Part shown: piece after piece, positions 24,876 through 37,228 of the stretch | Layout: each line of letters opens with the position of its first letter | How positions within the stretch are numbered: position 1 is the stretch's first letter | Translations under genes and position numbers: made by a program | Notes under the pieces: generated by a model | Told to the model about the DNA's origin: nothing | The model's database searches: none | The model's input: the letters and a program-made list of their open reading frames with translations, nothing else | From: Adenophora triphylla var. japonica | Lineage: Eukaryota > Streptophyta > Magnoliopsida > Asterales > Campanulaceae | Length of the DNA stretch: 64,000 bases | Direction of reading: 5' to 3' | Assembly (NCBI GenBank): GCA_022495995.1 | Contig: JAFEMH010007448.1 | Coordinates: forward strand, 1-64,000

Positions 24876-25030
24876 AAGCCTTGACCCGGCTCCTCGAGAG
24901 AATATGTTGACGTCTTCGCTTGGTCTACGGGCTATGCACGGGTTGAATCGGTCGGTTGTAGAACACGAGATTCTGGCTGCTATTTTTGGGGATCTCATTC
25001 TGCGCTTATGCTGGCTTCATCATTCCTATT
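24876..25030 (+). pseudogene. pol: Tat/Ogre pol fragment between two SIRE-type elements
   Basis: One frame reads EYVDVFAWS at about 24898-24925, the conserved segment before the reverse transcriptase in Tat/Ogre and many plant gypsy elements. This fits as the continuation of 10256-10685. The rest of the fragment is too altered to read. Confidence 0.5.
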
Positions 25031-26150
25031 AAACATAACTGAATATAACAAAGAAATAGCTCTACTAGTACGACCAAAATGCTTCAGTGGTGTAGTCCTT
25101 GTCGAGATTGCTGGGTCATTGTGACCCAGTATTAGCCTAGTAAGTTTGAACTCACACTGTCGGCAGCCAATTTAGAAACTGATTTTACAACACAAAGTAT
25201 TTATGTAAATCATATATGCGAGCAACTTGTTTGGTTTAGGGAAATACTTATGATTCGGCTTAAGTAGCTGTTACAGTGACTGAAGTGAAAATGAGTAAAG
25301 ACAAGGACTGCACTTTGGAGAGGTTCACGCGGCGTCTTTGCTAAAATCTCTACCAGGATTGGTCGAATCTTGGATTTTGGAAGGGACACTGGGCCTGAGT
25401 CTGTCTAGCAAGTGCAACAGCAGGCTCTGAGGTCTAACGATGGATGCTTTAAATGAAGCTGACCGGTGCGAGTGTCAAGATCTTATCTCACTCGGTGGCT
25501 GTGTGAATCTCAATCAATGCATTCTAAGCGATTGTCTTGTTGAAGGCTGCTTGCAAGGTTGATTGAGGAGTGCGCGTATCCCTAATGAAATCTAATGATT
25601 TTATGGATTTGAAAGACCCAGACACAATCAAATGCTTCAAGCACACTCTTCATTGCTTCTTTAATACAGCAAGAGTCTTCTATATATACTTGAGGAGAAG
25701 GAACTAAGAACTCAGGGTGAAGCTCCGGAAAGAAGGCTGACAAGTGCAGGATCATGTAATGCCATGTCTTTGCAATTAATGCGGGAGATTTGAATAAGGT
25801 ATTTACCGCTATTCACGGCGTAAAATCGCCTTTGTCCCAACCGGTTACTACAGCAGACATTATAGGGCAAAGTAGAGCTCAACATGGTCAAATGCCGGCG
25901 ATCAATGTTGGCGAGAATATAACTACCTGTAGCAAACAAGTACGATGAAAGAGATAGAGATGTGACCGTTGTGGTAGCCCCAGCGAGAATCATCCAGCAT
26001 AAGTCACCCTCACAAGTGACTGGCGCTGCCCCAGTCCACCCGGATAGTATCTGCGAGAGCATGTCGAAAATCTTAAAGTAGGGGTCTCTAACTAGGTGAT
26101 TGATTGGGAGTTAGCTGATGCGAGGTCCAATCTCAGGTATCTACAAGCGA
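25030..26150 (-). repeat. 3' LTR of the reverse SIRE-type element (decayed)
   Basis: Homologous to 35900-37228 from about 25130 onward (AGTTTGAACTCACAC, CATATATGCG, CAACTTGTTTGGTTTAGGG). The outer ~100 bp is hard to align, so the boundary at about 25030 is approximate. Many substitutions and indels separate it from its partner. Confidence 0.65.
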
Positions 26151-29100
26151 GAATCACTTAGAGAGGATGGAATAGATAAAAGATAAGTGATGCGAAAAGA
26201 TGACTAATAAGGTACAACGTTAGATAGATATTAAGCAAAAACCATAAAGTCAAAAACCAATGAACTTGGGGCTTCGCGAGGATATCTATATCGATTCTGC
26301 AAGCGATCAGAGAGTCAGCGAGATGGCTGTCGGCAACGGCTCGGATGGCTGACTTCTTACGGCCTTCCGACTTTCTTGTAGCACTAGCCTTCCACTAGCA
26401 CTCATTTTCCTCCAGCTTTATCTTCGAGGTTAGCTACGGCAGCTGCGACCCGGCGACAATCGGCGAGCCGGCGGCGGCTCGCTGATGGTGCGCTGGCACC
26501 ACTGCAGGCGCAGGTGAGCTGTCGCTCCTCCCAACTCAACAATCTCTTCTAACGGTTCGAGAGAAGAATGAACATAGAGCAGATGCGAGAACTGGGAGAC
26601 TGGATCGGCGATGTAACTAACTCACAGAAGACTGCACAATTTCACTCGAGGAAAAACATCTCACTTATAGGGTGTGCAGAGCTGACCAAGGTCATTAACG
26701 AGAAATAACAGCGAGTGAGTGGGCGAGCACCGATATGGAAGGAATTTTTCGGAGCTACAGTGGCTGTGGTCGGCTGTGAGACGATCTTGGAAACGAGGGG
26801 ATTGGATGGTTATGTGGGGAGATCAGAAGCATTTTCAGGACTCTTGAGAGCATATGCGAAGCCGAGAAGGAAGCTCTGTCAACATTCAGCCGGTCTCGCC
26901 CAATCGAGATTGCAGGCATGGCGGAAGCACCTATCAACTTTCACCCCGACAGCGTTTTCAATGCTTGGGGTTTCCACGCGTGATCGTCGCCTGCTCTCCC
27001 ACCAGTCATGGAGATTCACCGAAGGGCATTTTCAACCTCCCGAGCAGGAAGCAGTGTGGCTGGCAAGAGCACACGGCATGAGGAAGCGGCGAGGAGGTTT
27101 CGACAGCTCTTGCCGAATACTTGAATCCCCAGCTCACCTTCGTCGTTGCGTCGGCTCTTTTGGAAGATAGGGATCATTTTCTTCATTTAAATCATAGAGC
27201 GAGTACGAAATCGATGGGCTTGTAGACGTAGCGAGCATATGCACTCACGTCAAACGAGATGACCATCGAATCTTCTGCATCTAATCGAACGATCGATATT
27301 TAGAATCAGAAATAGACTGACTATGATTAAACAAGCCACAGCAGGAGAGGCAGCGTGAAGAAGATCAAAATATCGATTGAAAATCCTCCCAGCATCAACA
27401 CATTCAGTGAGATGCTTTTGAGACCGAATTTTGATACTGGCGCCTTGGAGATGGTGGAGAATGGCTTTCGGCAAGGAGTGCACGTGCCTCATCATCATGT
27501 CCGTCAGTCTTGCCCTATCAACATGGTCGGTCTTGCAAGATTGACGGCGGGCACATTATCTCCTTTTCAATGCTTCTTCGAAATAGGTAATGATACTGAA
27601 GCCTTCGATGAGCTGGTGGAGCATGGTGGATCCGATAGGAAATACCCGCTCAGCTGCTTGGAGCAATCTTGTTGAGATCTCTTCAAAAATCGACGACCAA
27701 GGATTATTGAAATAGATGTGGAAAGTGGGGTTCTTGATAGGAGCACATTTAAATCCTTTGCTTTCAATATGGCTACTTGGATGAAGGAAGAGTCTTGAAT
27801 ATACGGAAGGTTAGGATAAGATCGAGTAAAGGGGTTCTTCTTGAATCCTGACGGCTTTCTCCTCAAATTCTTGCTCAATCATTCTTCTTAACTTTGACAT
27901 GAGAAATTTCAAATGTGCATTCCCCCATTTCTTCGGTGTCTTAGTAACCTTTTGGAAAATCAAATACCCGGTTTGCTGAAGTCTTCGAGTATAGATGCAT
28001 CAGTAAACCAGATTCGGTGAGAGTTCGGCAAACTAACGACTTCTTGTTGTGCTAGGATCGGAGAGGAAGGTAATAAAGGGAAGGATTCTCTCGAGCTCTT
28101 TGCGATAATGATTTTGATTTCTACGAAGGCTGCGGTGGATGGTTCATGAAGAAGACAGTTTGCGGCGGGGTTGGCGCGATCTCTTCTCAGTAAGGAGAGA
28201 TAACGAGGATGGGGCGTCGGGGAAGGAAGCTGATTCTTGGCTCTTATTCTTAGCACGGGGCAGCGGCGGTTGCTGAGGATAGGAAGCGGGGGCCTAGCAC
28301 GGAATGGGCGTGTGGGCCTCTTGAAGGCTAGCGAGGTGCCGGGGATGGTTTCTTTTGATTTTCTTCTTCTTCTCTTTCTGGCGGCGGGGGCAGCAAGCTG
28401 AACTCCGAGCGGCAACGGGGCTCCCAACGAAGCTCCGCCCACGGGCGATTGCTAATCCTTTTCCAATCACCATCAACGTGGTGCTTCAACTTAAGTTTGG
28501 ATATAGCTTTGGTAGCATTGGGGTCGGCAAAAGAATTCTGACGCGGGGTTACCTCCCAATTATACACCTTTCGGCGACGATAGTGACATCGCTTGCTAGG
28601 GAAATCCTTACCTTTTTGCCTATCGGCGGCATACTTTAAAATTGGCTTGAGCTAATCACTCTAAAAATGAAACCACACCGGTTGAAATTTCTCCTAAGTA
28701 CAATGGCGGCAAAAGCCTCAAGCTGAAGATCGATAACGTGACTATGAACCCGGATCGGCCAATCAGGAAGCATCTGTCGATGATTTCCAGTTAAGCGAAG
28801 AAATATCTCCTAATGTAATGAACCTTGAAATGCTTGTCTCCTCGAGTCTAGGTCCGGCATCATCACCTCTAGTAGTAGAATCCGGGGTCATCCGGACCGA
28901 AGCATCAATGAATTGGGGATAGAATTTCTAGGGTTGGAAAAATAGAGGATATGCTGTTTAGGGAGTAGCGAGATTGGAACACCGATAGAAGAAATGGCGA
29001 GAAGGATTCTGGTCATCTTCATTCGAATATTCAACGACGGCATTTGCGAAGAACTCGAGAATCAATGAAGACTCCGAAATTGTCGGTAGAAGTCGAAATG

Positions 29101-29740
29101 GAAGAACGGAAGTATTCGATAAGAGATCCACGAGAAATTGTCCATCATCAAGGCTGTGAAGAAGCTTGAGTCTATGTAACCTCCATAGATATCCTTTTCA
29201 TTACTCATGATTTCTGCAAAAACTCAACAATCAAGCAAACTCAAACACAAGTAAACCAATGTTAGAATCGAGATAACTTGAAATATTAGGATATACGTAC
29301 GCATTCAAAGAAGAAGTTTGAGATATGGAGACTTGAGATAGCAAGATAGGATTTTGATGAGAATGTGAAAAGGTTTTTGAAAGAATAGCTTTGCTTAAAT
29401 ATGTTATGGAGTTTGGAGGGAACGGTTTATTTGAAAAGGGTTTTCAAAAGAAAAGCTGTTCATTTTCATTGGAATACGTGCAGCGCGGTTGCATTTAAAG
29501 AGCGAATTTTGAGCGATTAAGAATGATTAACCATAAGCATTTAAGATTTTCAAATGATACGGTTTACTGAGATTTATCACAAATTAATTGGAATAAATCA
29601 TTTGACACGATTTTCGGAAATGGCGGGTACACACACGTGTCGAGAGAGGTGTGACCAACTGTCCTTGATTTGATAGGTCGACGGGGACTCGGCTTTACAT
29701 TTAAGAGGAAGCTTGCTTGATGGGAGACATAGATAGGCGG
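26151..29740 (-). other. Extra 3' segment of the reverse SIRE-type element
   Basis: The position matches 18421-23544 but is about 1.5 kb shorter. Ends are shared: sequence near 26230-26300 mirrors 23340-23410, and 29160-29700 mirrors 18660-19270. The basic Arg/Lys stretch seen near 20100 in the forward copy reappears near 28380 on the minus strand. No intact ORF; the longest is 28442-27960 (160 codons). Function cannot be assigned. Confidence 0.5.
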
Positions 29741-29749
29741 CAACCACTA

Positions 29750-30470
29750 CTTAGAATATCGGCGAGAAAGAGCATCGGCAAGCAATCGGCGAAATATCAA
29801 TCGGCGACAGGACGAGATCGGCGGGCATAGCGATTTCGGCAAGATGTAAGCATCAACCGTAATAACTAATAACACCCGGCTCACTCCTAAGGAATTCAAA
29901 TCTCTTCGATCAAGAGGCTTTGTCAAGATATCGGCTCTACGAAAGTCGGTATGAACTTTCGGCAAGACAACGTTGCCTTTCTCAACATGATCTTTCAAGA
30001 AATGGTATTTTATGTCAATGTGCTTTGTTTTGGAGTGCATTCTTGGATTGTTTGAGACTGAGATGGCAGGGTGATTGTCACGGTGGGTGGGCGGACTTGA
30101 GGAGGAATCTCATAGTCTACTAATTGTTGCTTCATCCATAGAATGCGAGAGCGGCGGCTACGGCGGCAATGTATTCGGCCTCGGTTGTGGAAGTTGAGGA
30201 TTCTTTGTTTGCTTTTTGCAAGACCAAGAAACTAGCCTCTCACCAAGAAGCGGCATGTTCCCATTGGTGCTCTTCCTTGTTACTCGGCAAGCCGCATAGT
30301 CGGCATCGAGTAGCAGATAAGATTGAAAGAAGAATCTACGGCATGCACCATAGACCAAGGTTAGCGATTGCCACTTAGATATTTGATAATTCTTTTCACG
30401 GCTTGCGAGATGGGATTCTCTAGGATCGGCTTGAAATCTTGCGCGAGACACAAACGACAAACATAATATC
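29750..30470 (-). pseudogene. pol: SIRE-type RNase H (broken)
   Basis: The minus-strand sense contains DPRESH (about 30425), LVYGACR, DADYAACRVTRKSTNG (about 30300), GERLVSWSCKKQTK (about 30225) and the C-terminal end SKTKHIDIKYHFLKDHVEKG (about 30035-29980). The catalytic region is recognisable, but two frameshifts break it. Confidence 0.7.
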
Positions 30471-30522
30471 CAGTCTGTAGTACATTAGATAGAAGCGATG
30501 AACCAATCATTCCTCGTAAGAG

Positions 30523-31440
30523 TCATGTCCACTTTCTTGCCGGATTCATCTTTGTCAAGATGCACATTTGTCGCCCATAGGAGTGCTTTGAGGGATGAGC
30601 ATTATCAAAACCAAATTTCTTGATTAGTTCCTTGGTGTATTTGGCTTGATGTATAAAAATTCCTTCATTGGTTTGCTTTACTTGTAGACCAAGGAAATAG
30701 GTAAGCTCACCCATCATACTCATTTCAAACTTACTTTGCATGAGCTTTTCAAATCTTTTGCATAGGGCTTCATTTGTGGAACCGAAAATGATGTCGTCCA
30801 TATATATTTGAACAAACAATGAATGGCCCTTGTGCTTGGTAACAAATAGAGTTGTATCGATCTTTCCTCTTGTAAATCCCACACCATCACTGAGTAGGAA
30901 TTTGGACAGGGTTTCGTACCAGGCCCTAGGAGCTTGCTTCAAGCCATAGAGAGCTTTGTTCAATCGGTAGACATGATTTGGTTTCTTAGGATCTTCAAAG
31001 CCTGGCGGTTGTTCAACGTAGACCAGTTCTTGAAGTTCACCATTTAGGAATGCGCTTTTCACATCCATTTGATATAGCTTGAATTCTTTGAAGGCAGCAT
31101 AGGCAAGAAACAGTCTTATCGCTTCTAATCTTGCTACTGGTGCGAAAGTTTGATCATAATCAATCCCTTCCTCTTGACGGTATCCTTTGGCCACTAATCT
31201 CGCTTTGTTTCTTGTAATCTTTCTGATTCATCCAACTTATTTACGAATACCCATTTCGTTCCAATGACTTCTTTGAGAGGAAGGTCTCGTACCGGTTCCC
31301 GAGACTTTACATCTTTCAAAGCCCGATTCAACTCTTCTTGCATAGCTTCCACCCGGCTTGGATCGGCAAGGGCTTCTTCGGTCTTACGAGGCTCAATATC
31401 GAGACACCATAGCCGAAGAAAAGAGATTCTCATCAAAATC
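30523..31440 (-). pseudogene. pol: SIRE-type reverse transcriptase, largely open
   Basis: The 223-codon frame 31194-30523 covers most of the [48 protein letters not shown] segment, [12 protein letters not shown], and the active site [13 protein letters not shown] (YMDD). It ends in the RT thumb/connection. The N-terminal part (ALADPSRVEAMQEEL) is in another frame at 31436-31194. The enzyme copies element RNA into DNA. The lack of stops over 670 bp contrasts with the rest of the element. Confidence 0.8.
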
Positions 31441-31929
31441 CTTGTTCGGATTTACGGTCACTCACGGGTCCAAAAATATCACCAATGACATTTTCAAGAG
31501 GATGGTCACGATGAGGTCTAACTTCTCTCGGAAGGTCTTGTCTTGCGATTCTTGTCTTAAGGATTCTAGAGGAGGATCGAGAATCGGCGGCGAGATTTTG
31601 AAGATGATAAATTTAAAGGAATAGGAGAGATAGTAGGGTTTGGACTTTGAGTGGATTTGGAATTTGATCGAGGAATATTTGGTATAGGAGGATGAATTAC
31701 AGAGATTGGATTTGGGCTAGGATTCATTGGTACGGGATGAGGAGGATCGGCGAATGGCTATCGGCGAGACGTGCGGAGGATTATCGACGGGACGGTTTCT
31801 TGCGAGGATGGAAATATGTCAGTGGATCTTCTGCAACAAAAGGATCTTGTGCATTATCTGCCGATTGATTAGTATAACTAGATTCACTGTCTCAAAACCA
31901 CTAGATTGGTTAGCACTATTTGGAGTGCA

Positions 31930-32900
31930 GTGGGACTCTAACAAATCAAATTCATCAAAAGTTACATGAGCAGTTCAACAATTTTCAAAAGTTTCTTATT
32001 GAAAACTCGAAAGGCCTTCTTGTGTTTAGAGTAGCCGACAAAAATGCCTTCATCGGCTTTTTCATCAAATTTACCTCGGTGCTCTCTTCCGTTGTAAAGC
32101 ACATAACATTTGCACCGAAGATTTTGAAGAATCCAATATTTGGTACTCGGCCTCTCCAGAGTTCATAAGGAGTCTTATTATGGAATTTGTTGATGAGAGA
32201 TGCGATTACGAGTGAAGCGGGCGGTATGAATGGCTTACGCCCAGAAATATTTCGGCGGCGGCTTCGAAATCATGGTCTTACCGGCTTCAATAAGCGTCTA
32301 TTCTTTCTCTCAACTACACCATTTTGTTGAGGTGTACCGGCGTGAGAGAAATTATGGTCTATACCATGATCGTCACAATATCGAGCAATACCGTTATTTG
32401 TAAATTCGGTTCCATTGTACGATCTCATGCGACGATATCGCTCTCCTTCGAGTACGCAGCGGTCGGAATAACTTGGTGGCAACGGCATACGTGTCATCTT
32501 TATTCTTTGAAAGCTTCCACCCAAGTGTATCGAGAATAATCATCTACTACGACCGGGGTATATCTACTTCCCCCAAAGTGTTTGTGGTTGTGGGGCAAAA
32601 TAGATCCATATGTAACATTTGTAGGCACCTAGAAGTTGACATGCGGGGCTTGGACTCGAAAGAGGATTTGTGTTGTTTTCCCAGCGGCAAGCTCTGCACT
32701 TCTTTCCATGATCGGCGGACACTTTTGGAAGACCGGTTACCAATCCGGAGCGCAAGCTTGGATATTGATTTGAAGTTTAAGTGGCGAGTCTCTTGTGCCA
32801 TAGCCACGAGTTCTCGCGATGTTCTTAGCTACAAAACAAATATTAGTAACACCGATAATAGCACTTAAGTCTACTTTGCATAAATGTTACCTTTTCTTTT
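31930..32900 (-). pseudogene. pol: SIRE-type integrase (broken)
   Basis: The minus strand shows MDLFCPTTTNT (about 32615, first Asp), MRSYNGTEFTNNGIARY (about 32425, with Asp of the usual DNGTE replaced by Tyr), and GTPQQNGVVERKN (about 32330, catalytic Glu). Linker sequence toward RT runs to 31930. Frames change at about 32550. Confidence 0.7.
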
Positions 32901-33049
32901 GGCGGTGAGAAGAGTTTCATTCGAGGAAATATCTTTTATGTAGCAACTTGAAGTAGTGAAAATACATTGCATTCCTCTATCACGAAATTGTGATATGGAT
33001 AGAAAGGTTATGTTTGAGTCCATCCACCAAAGAGACCTTACGTACGTAG

Positions 33050-35850
33050 CGCACCTCTAATGATGGTACCACATCCAATTATTTTACCTCTACCATTGTC
33101 ACCAAAAACTACGGGAGGACCGTGCATCGGCAATATCGGCAAGGAGATCGGCACGGCCGATCATGTGTCTCGAGCAGGCCACTATCCAAAATCCATACAT
33201 CTTTGCTAGCATCGATCGAGGCCATAAAGCATTCTGCAAATTAAACATGCTTATGGTCCCCCTTATATCTTGGGTCCAAGAGGTTAGTTCCTCTTGGGCA
33301 TCCATATCTGGCCGCCACTAGAGGCTTTGCCCTTTGTGGGTCTGAGAGGCTTTTCAAGAGGCATTCATGAGCATGATGACCATAATCCAAACAATTTTCA
33401 CATTTCACTTTGCTTTGATTGGCGAGTAGTCGGCAAGACACCACTAGATTTAGTCATTGCATCATTAGGCTTAGAAGAATCGGCGACACGAACTTAGGGA
33501 CTTTATAAGTGTTGGTTTTGCCCTTCTTGCCTTTACGCTTGCCTTTGCCGGTCACCTTTGGGGAGGCCGATCATTGGCGGTGAATCAAGATTGGCAATAC
33601 CGGCTTTCTTGATGCATTTACTTTCAATATCTTCATCCATGAGAATCATTTTCGGCAATCTTAATTCCCTTTTGTACGTACTGGCTTTCTCCATTTCCTT
33701 GTAGTGAGGATACTTCATTGATGACATTATATTTTAGCTTAGTATCCTTATGCAATGGGTTAATCGAGTTGTTCTCGGCCTTCTTATCCTTTTTCTCGAT
33801 TCTGAGAGACATTAGTACACTTCTTGCTTCTAGTTTCAAATCCTATCCCATGTTGATCATTTTTAGGAATAGCTTGGCATGCATTAATTGCCATTTTAGC
33901 GGCGTTAGGTTTTGAAAAAGTATTAATGGTTTTCATAAGAGAATCATTTCTTTGAGCTAAATCTTTGATACGTGCTTTATGTGTACTTTTGCTCTGCTTT
34001 TGAGATCCGGGTTTCGGTTTGAAGGCGATCGAGTTCACACAGTTTGTTTTCAAAGAATCAAGTTCGGCTTTGAGTGATTCTCTTTCAACGAGAGATTAAG
34101 CGAAATCAACAGTCAATATTTCATGAACAACTACTCAACTTTTCATAATCAACAAAAAGTTCATCCATGGTCTCTATCATCTCGGCCTTAGATATCTCGG
34201 GAAGAGGGTCGATGATGTTTCTTTTGGTGAGTGATCTTTTGGTTCGGGAGAGAAGTTGGGTAGGGATGAAATGGGTTTGGCAAGATTTCTTGAAATACTT
34301 GGAAGTTTGGTAAAGGATAGCTTCTTTTCGAGAGGATTGTGGAGGACTTGGTTCGGTTGCATGGGAGGCAATGGATCCACAGCTTGTCCATAAAGTGAGG
34401 TTCCAACTTGAATGACCTTGTAACCATAAGGATTATTTGCATTGACTTTGACTTCTTGGAATGAATGTCTTCTTGGTCTTTCTCTCCTTGAAGATGTTCT
34501 TGGAGGAGAAGCATTAGATGAATAGGAGTAGGTAGATCTAGTGCTATTTCATCATCGGCATCCGGGCAACAAAGCTTATATCGGCATCTTCATTGTCATC
34601 GGCGGCGCCTTCACCTTACAGTCGGTTTCACACGGCTGGCATAGCCTTCTCGGTCTTTGTCATCGCAACATAGCTTCCTGGACTTTGGATGTCTTTGGTT
34701 TACCGATTTCTGACATATTCATATTTTGGTTGGGGACATTTAGATGCAAAATGTCCGGGTTTTAGCGGTTAAAGCATACCAAGTCTCCTTTCTTTGTTCT
34801 TTCCATCGGCGGTCTTTGGTAGAAAGGCTTATGGTTCTTGGTGGTTCTATGGAAGGGAGTAGTAAATGGTTTATTTTGATTTGGTTTGCTTTGTCTTTTT
34901 GCATTTTCTTGAAGTTTTTGAACTTTCGGTAGTTTCGGCAAATGCGGCAAATTCCTCTTCTTCCATAAAAGGCTCGGGAGGACTTTCAAGGGTTTTGCTA
35001 CGGCAAAGGGCTTTGGCATTGATCGATAGGAGGATAAGGAGTAGGCATTTGAGATATACGAGTACTGTCTTTGAGAGAGACATGCATTTGAAGTTTTTGT
35101 CGAGAATATTAAGTTTTTGTAGTTCTCTCTCATACAAAAATAGGCTAGACACAATATTTTGAATAGAAGTGGTATTTAAATCTCTAGCTTCTCTAAGAAC
35201 ATTAACCTTAGTATGATATATACTTCCTAAAGCACTTAGAAAGCGTATATTCGGATCTTTCATAGTATATACTTTACCAAGAGAAGCACAAAGATTACTT
35301 ACCTCGCAGAATCGATCATATCTTTGTTACGAGTGATTCGCCATCGATTTTTGAAGGATTCGAACTCAGCAATAGCATCATAAAGCTGTTGTCCTTGGTG
35401 CGTGCATCTCCCTCGAAGTATTCAAGGAGCTTGTTCCGGCATTCTTGTGCCGTGTAACACAAGTCAATGAGCTTATCTTGTTTGTCGTCTAAACCACAAA
35501 GAGATAATGTGGCTGGCTTTCCCATCAGAGCATAGGTTAACTTGTCTTCGTCGGTCCATTCATCTCTTGGTTTTCAACCGAGTTTCCGTAACTTGAACAT
35601 CTGTTTGTTGTTCATCGTCGGCGTCGGCATGCGCGGTTAGGGAGTGGAAGGTATTGGTTTGTAGGTGGTTTGAACTTTCAAGGGAGTAATCGGTCCACCT
35701 TCCACTACTTTCATTAATCGTTCATCTATGGAGTTCATGTACTTTATCATTCGGGATTTCCAAACACCAAACTTCGTTGATGTTCAACATCGGTATGGTA
35801 GTGATGTTAAACGTCTGCATAATTTTTCCCGCCATGGTATCGGCAATCAA
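33050..35850 (-). pseudogene. gag: SIRE-type gag and protease (broken)
   Basis: The minus-strand sense shows a capsid-like part with the ORF at 35525-35316 (CRNKLLEYFEGDARTKD), ORFs 35263-34871 and 35154-34762 ending in KGDLVCFN (first zinc knuckle, truncated by a stop), a second knuckle CENCLDYGHHAHEC at about 33400-33360, and a protease remnant FWIVACSRHM at about 33190 with the DSG lost to an indel. Several ORFs of 65-130 codons overlap because of indels. Confidence 0.65.
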
Positions 35851-35878
35851 GGCTGAGGCTTGGAAATTTCTTTCAAAA

Positions 35879-35899
35879 ATGTCAAGCTTTGATACCAAT
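35879..35899 (-). other. Primer-binding site of the reverse SIRE-type element
   Basis: The minus strand reads ATTGGTATCAAAGCTTGACA directly inside the 5' LTR, matching initiator-Met tRNA primer sites of copia elements apart from A for G (TGGTATCAGAGC). Confidence 0.75.
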
Positions 35900-37228
35900 T
35901 GTTAGGCCCAATAGGCGAGAAAATAGGCTAGAGGGGTGAATAGCCTTTTTACAATTTTAATTAAAATACCTTAATGGTCATAGTCAACGATCGAATGTTG
36001 TAAGATAATCGGTAAGCACGGCGGAATATTAGTGACTAAGTTTGAACTCACACAAAATCAGCAAGAAGTTGTTTAGAGCTTGATTTTAAACACAAAGTAT
36101 TTATATGAATCATATATGCGGAAGCAACTTGTTTGGTTTAGGGAAATACTTATGATTCGGCGGGATGAACTGTTACGATTTGTTGCGTTAAGCGACTTGG
36201 CAAGATTAAAGTAAAGTAAAGACAAGGACACGGTATTTGGAGAGGTTCACGGCGTGAATCTTTGCTACGTCCTCTACCAAGATTGGTCGGATCTTGGATT
36301 TTGAGAAAAATTTACTATCGGTATGTCCTAGTCTATTACAAGTGCGGCCTTGCAGATTCTGAGGAGCGAATACAAGGATCTGCGATGGATCTTTAAATGA
36401 AGAAGCCGGCCGGGTGTTTTTGAGTGGCAAGTTAGACTTATCTCACTTTCAGTGTGTGTGTGAATCTCAATCACTGCATTCTAATGATTGTCTTGTTGGA
36501 GAATGCTTACAAGTAGGATTGAGAAGTGCACGAGTGTATATCCCTAATAAAGTCTAATGATTTTATGGATTTGAAGGCTTGAGCTCATTCAATGCTTCAA
36601 GCACACTCTTCTTCAATGCAATCACCTGCCTTCTTCAATGCAGCAAAGTCTTCTATATATACTTTGAAGAGAAAGAGAGAGAAGAACTAAAGATGCCGTT
36701 GAAGGGTAGAATCGGAATATGGTTGGTAGGTGAGGATCATTTAATGCCATATCTTTGCAATTAATGCGGGAGATTTGAATAAGACATTTACGCTATTGTT
36801 CGGCGGGTAATAACCCCTTTGTCCCAACCGGTTACTGCTGCGGCGACGGACAAAGGACAAAGTAGAGCTAAAAGTAGCTCTTGTGTCGGGAACCGGAGAG
36901 AATGGTGTGAAAATATAACTACTTTTAGCAAACAAGTACGATGAAAGAGATAGAGATGTGACCGTTGTGACTGAGATTTTATTTCAAACGAAAGGAGTCA
37001 TCCAAATTTAAGTCACCTATCTCGAAGTATGTTCTTTGAAAAGTGTTAACTCCTGCTGATTACAAGGCAGATCCCACCAGCAGGATAGTAACCTGCAGAA
37101 CATGCTGAACTAACGGGGAGGGCATCAGTAAGAGATCCAAAAATAAAATCTAATTAAATTAGAGGTCTCTAACTAGTTATGTGATTGGGATTAAGCAATT
37201 CTGAGTCCACATATATTTTGACCCAACA
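35900..37228 (-). repeat. 5' LTR of the reverse SIRE-type element
   Basis: 1,329 bp bounded on the plus strand by TGTTAGGCCC (35900) and GACCCAACA (37228), so the sense ends are TGTTGGGTC ... GGGCCTAACA. It is homologous to the other three LTRs. A TATATATAG-like box is at about 36653-36662 on the minus strand. Confidence 0.85.

Larger units (their letters stand above)
25030..37228 (-). mobile_element. SIRE/Sirevirus-type Ty1/copia element, reverse copy
   Basis: Read on the minus strand: 5' LTR 37228-35900, initiator-Met primer site, gag, protease, integrase, reverse transcriptase, RNase H, an extra segment of about 3.6 kb, and a 3' LTR at about 26150-25030. It is the same family as the forward element and faces it tail to tail. 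The RT is the best-preserved part. The 3' LTR is clearly more decayed than the 5' LTR, and the two outer flanks do not match each other, so the locus has probably been rearranged. Confidence 0.75.

Noticed and set aside
26715..27170. 151-codon plus-strand ORF
   Set aside because: It lies antisense within the reverse SIRE-type element's 3' segment, has no recognised motif, and overlaps other ORFs in both strands.
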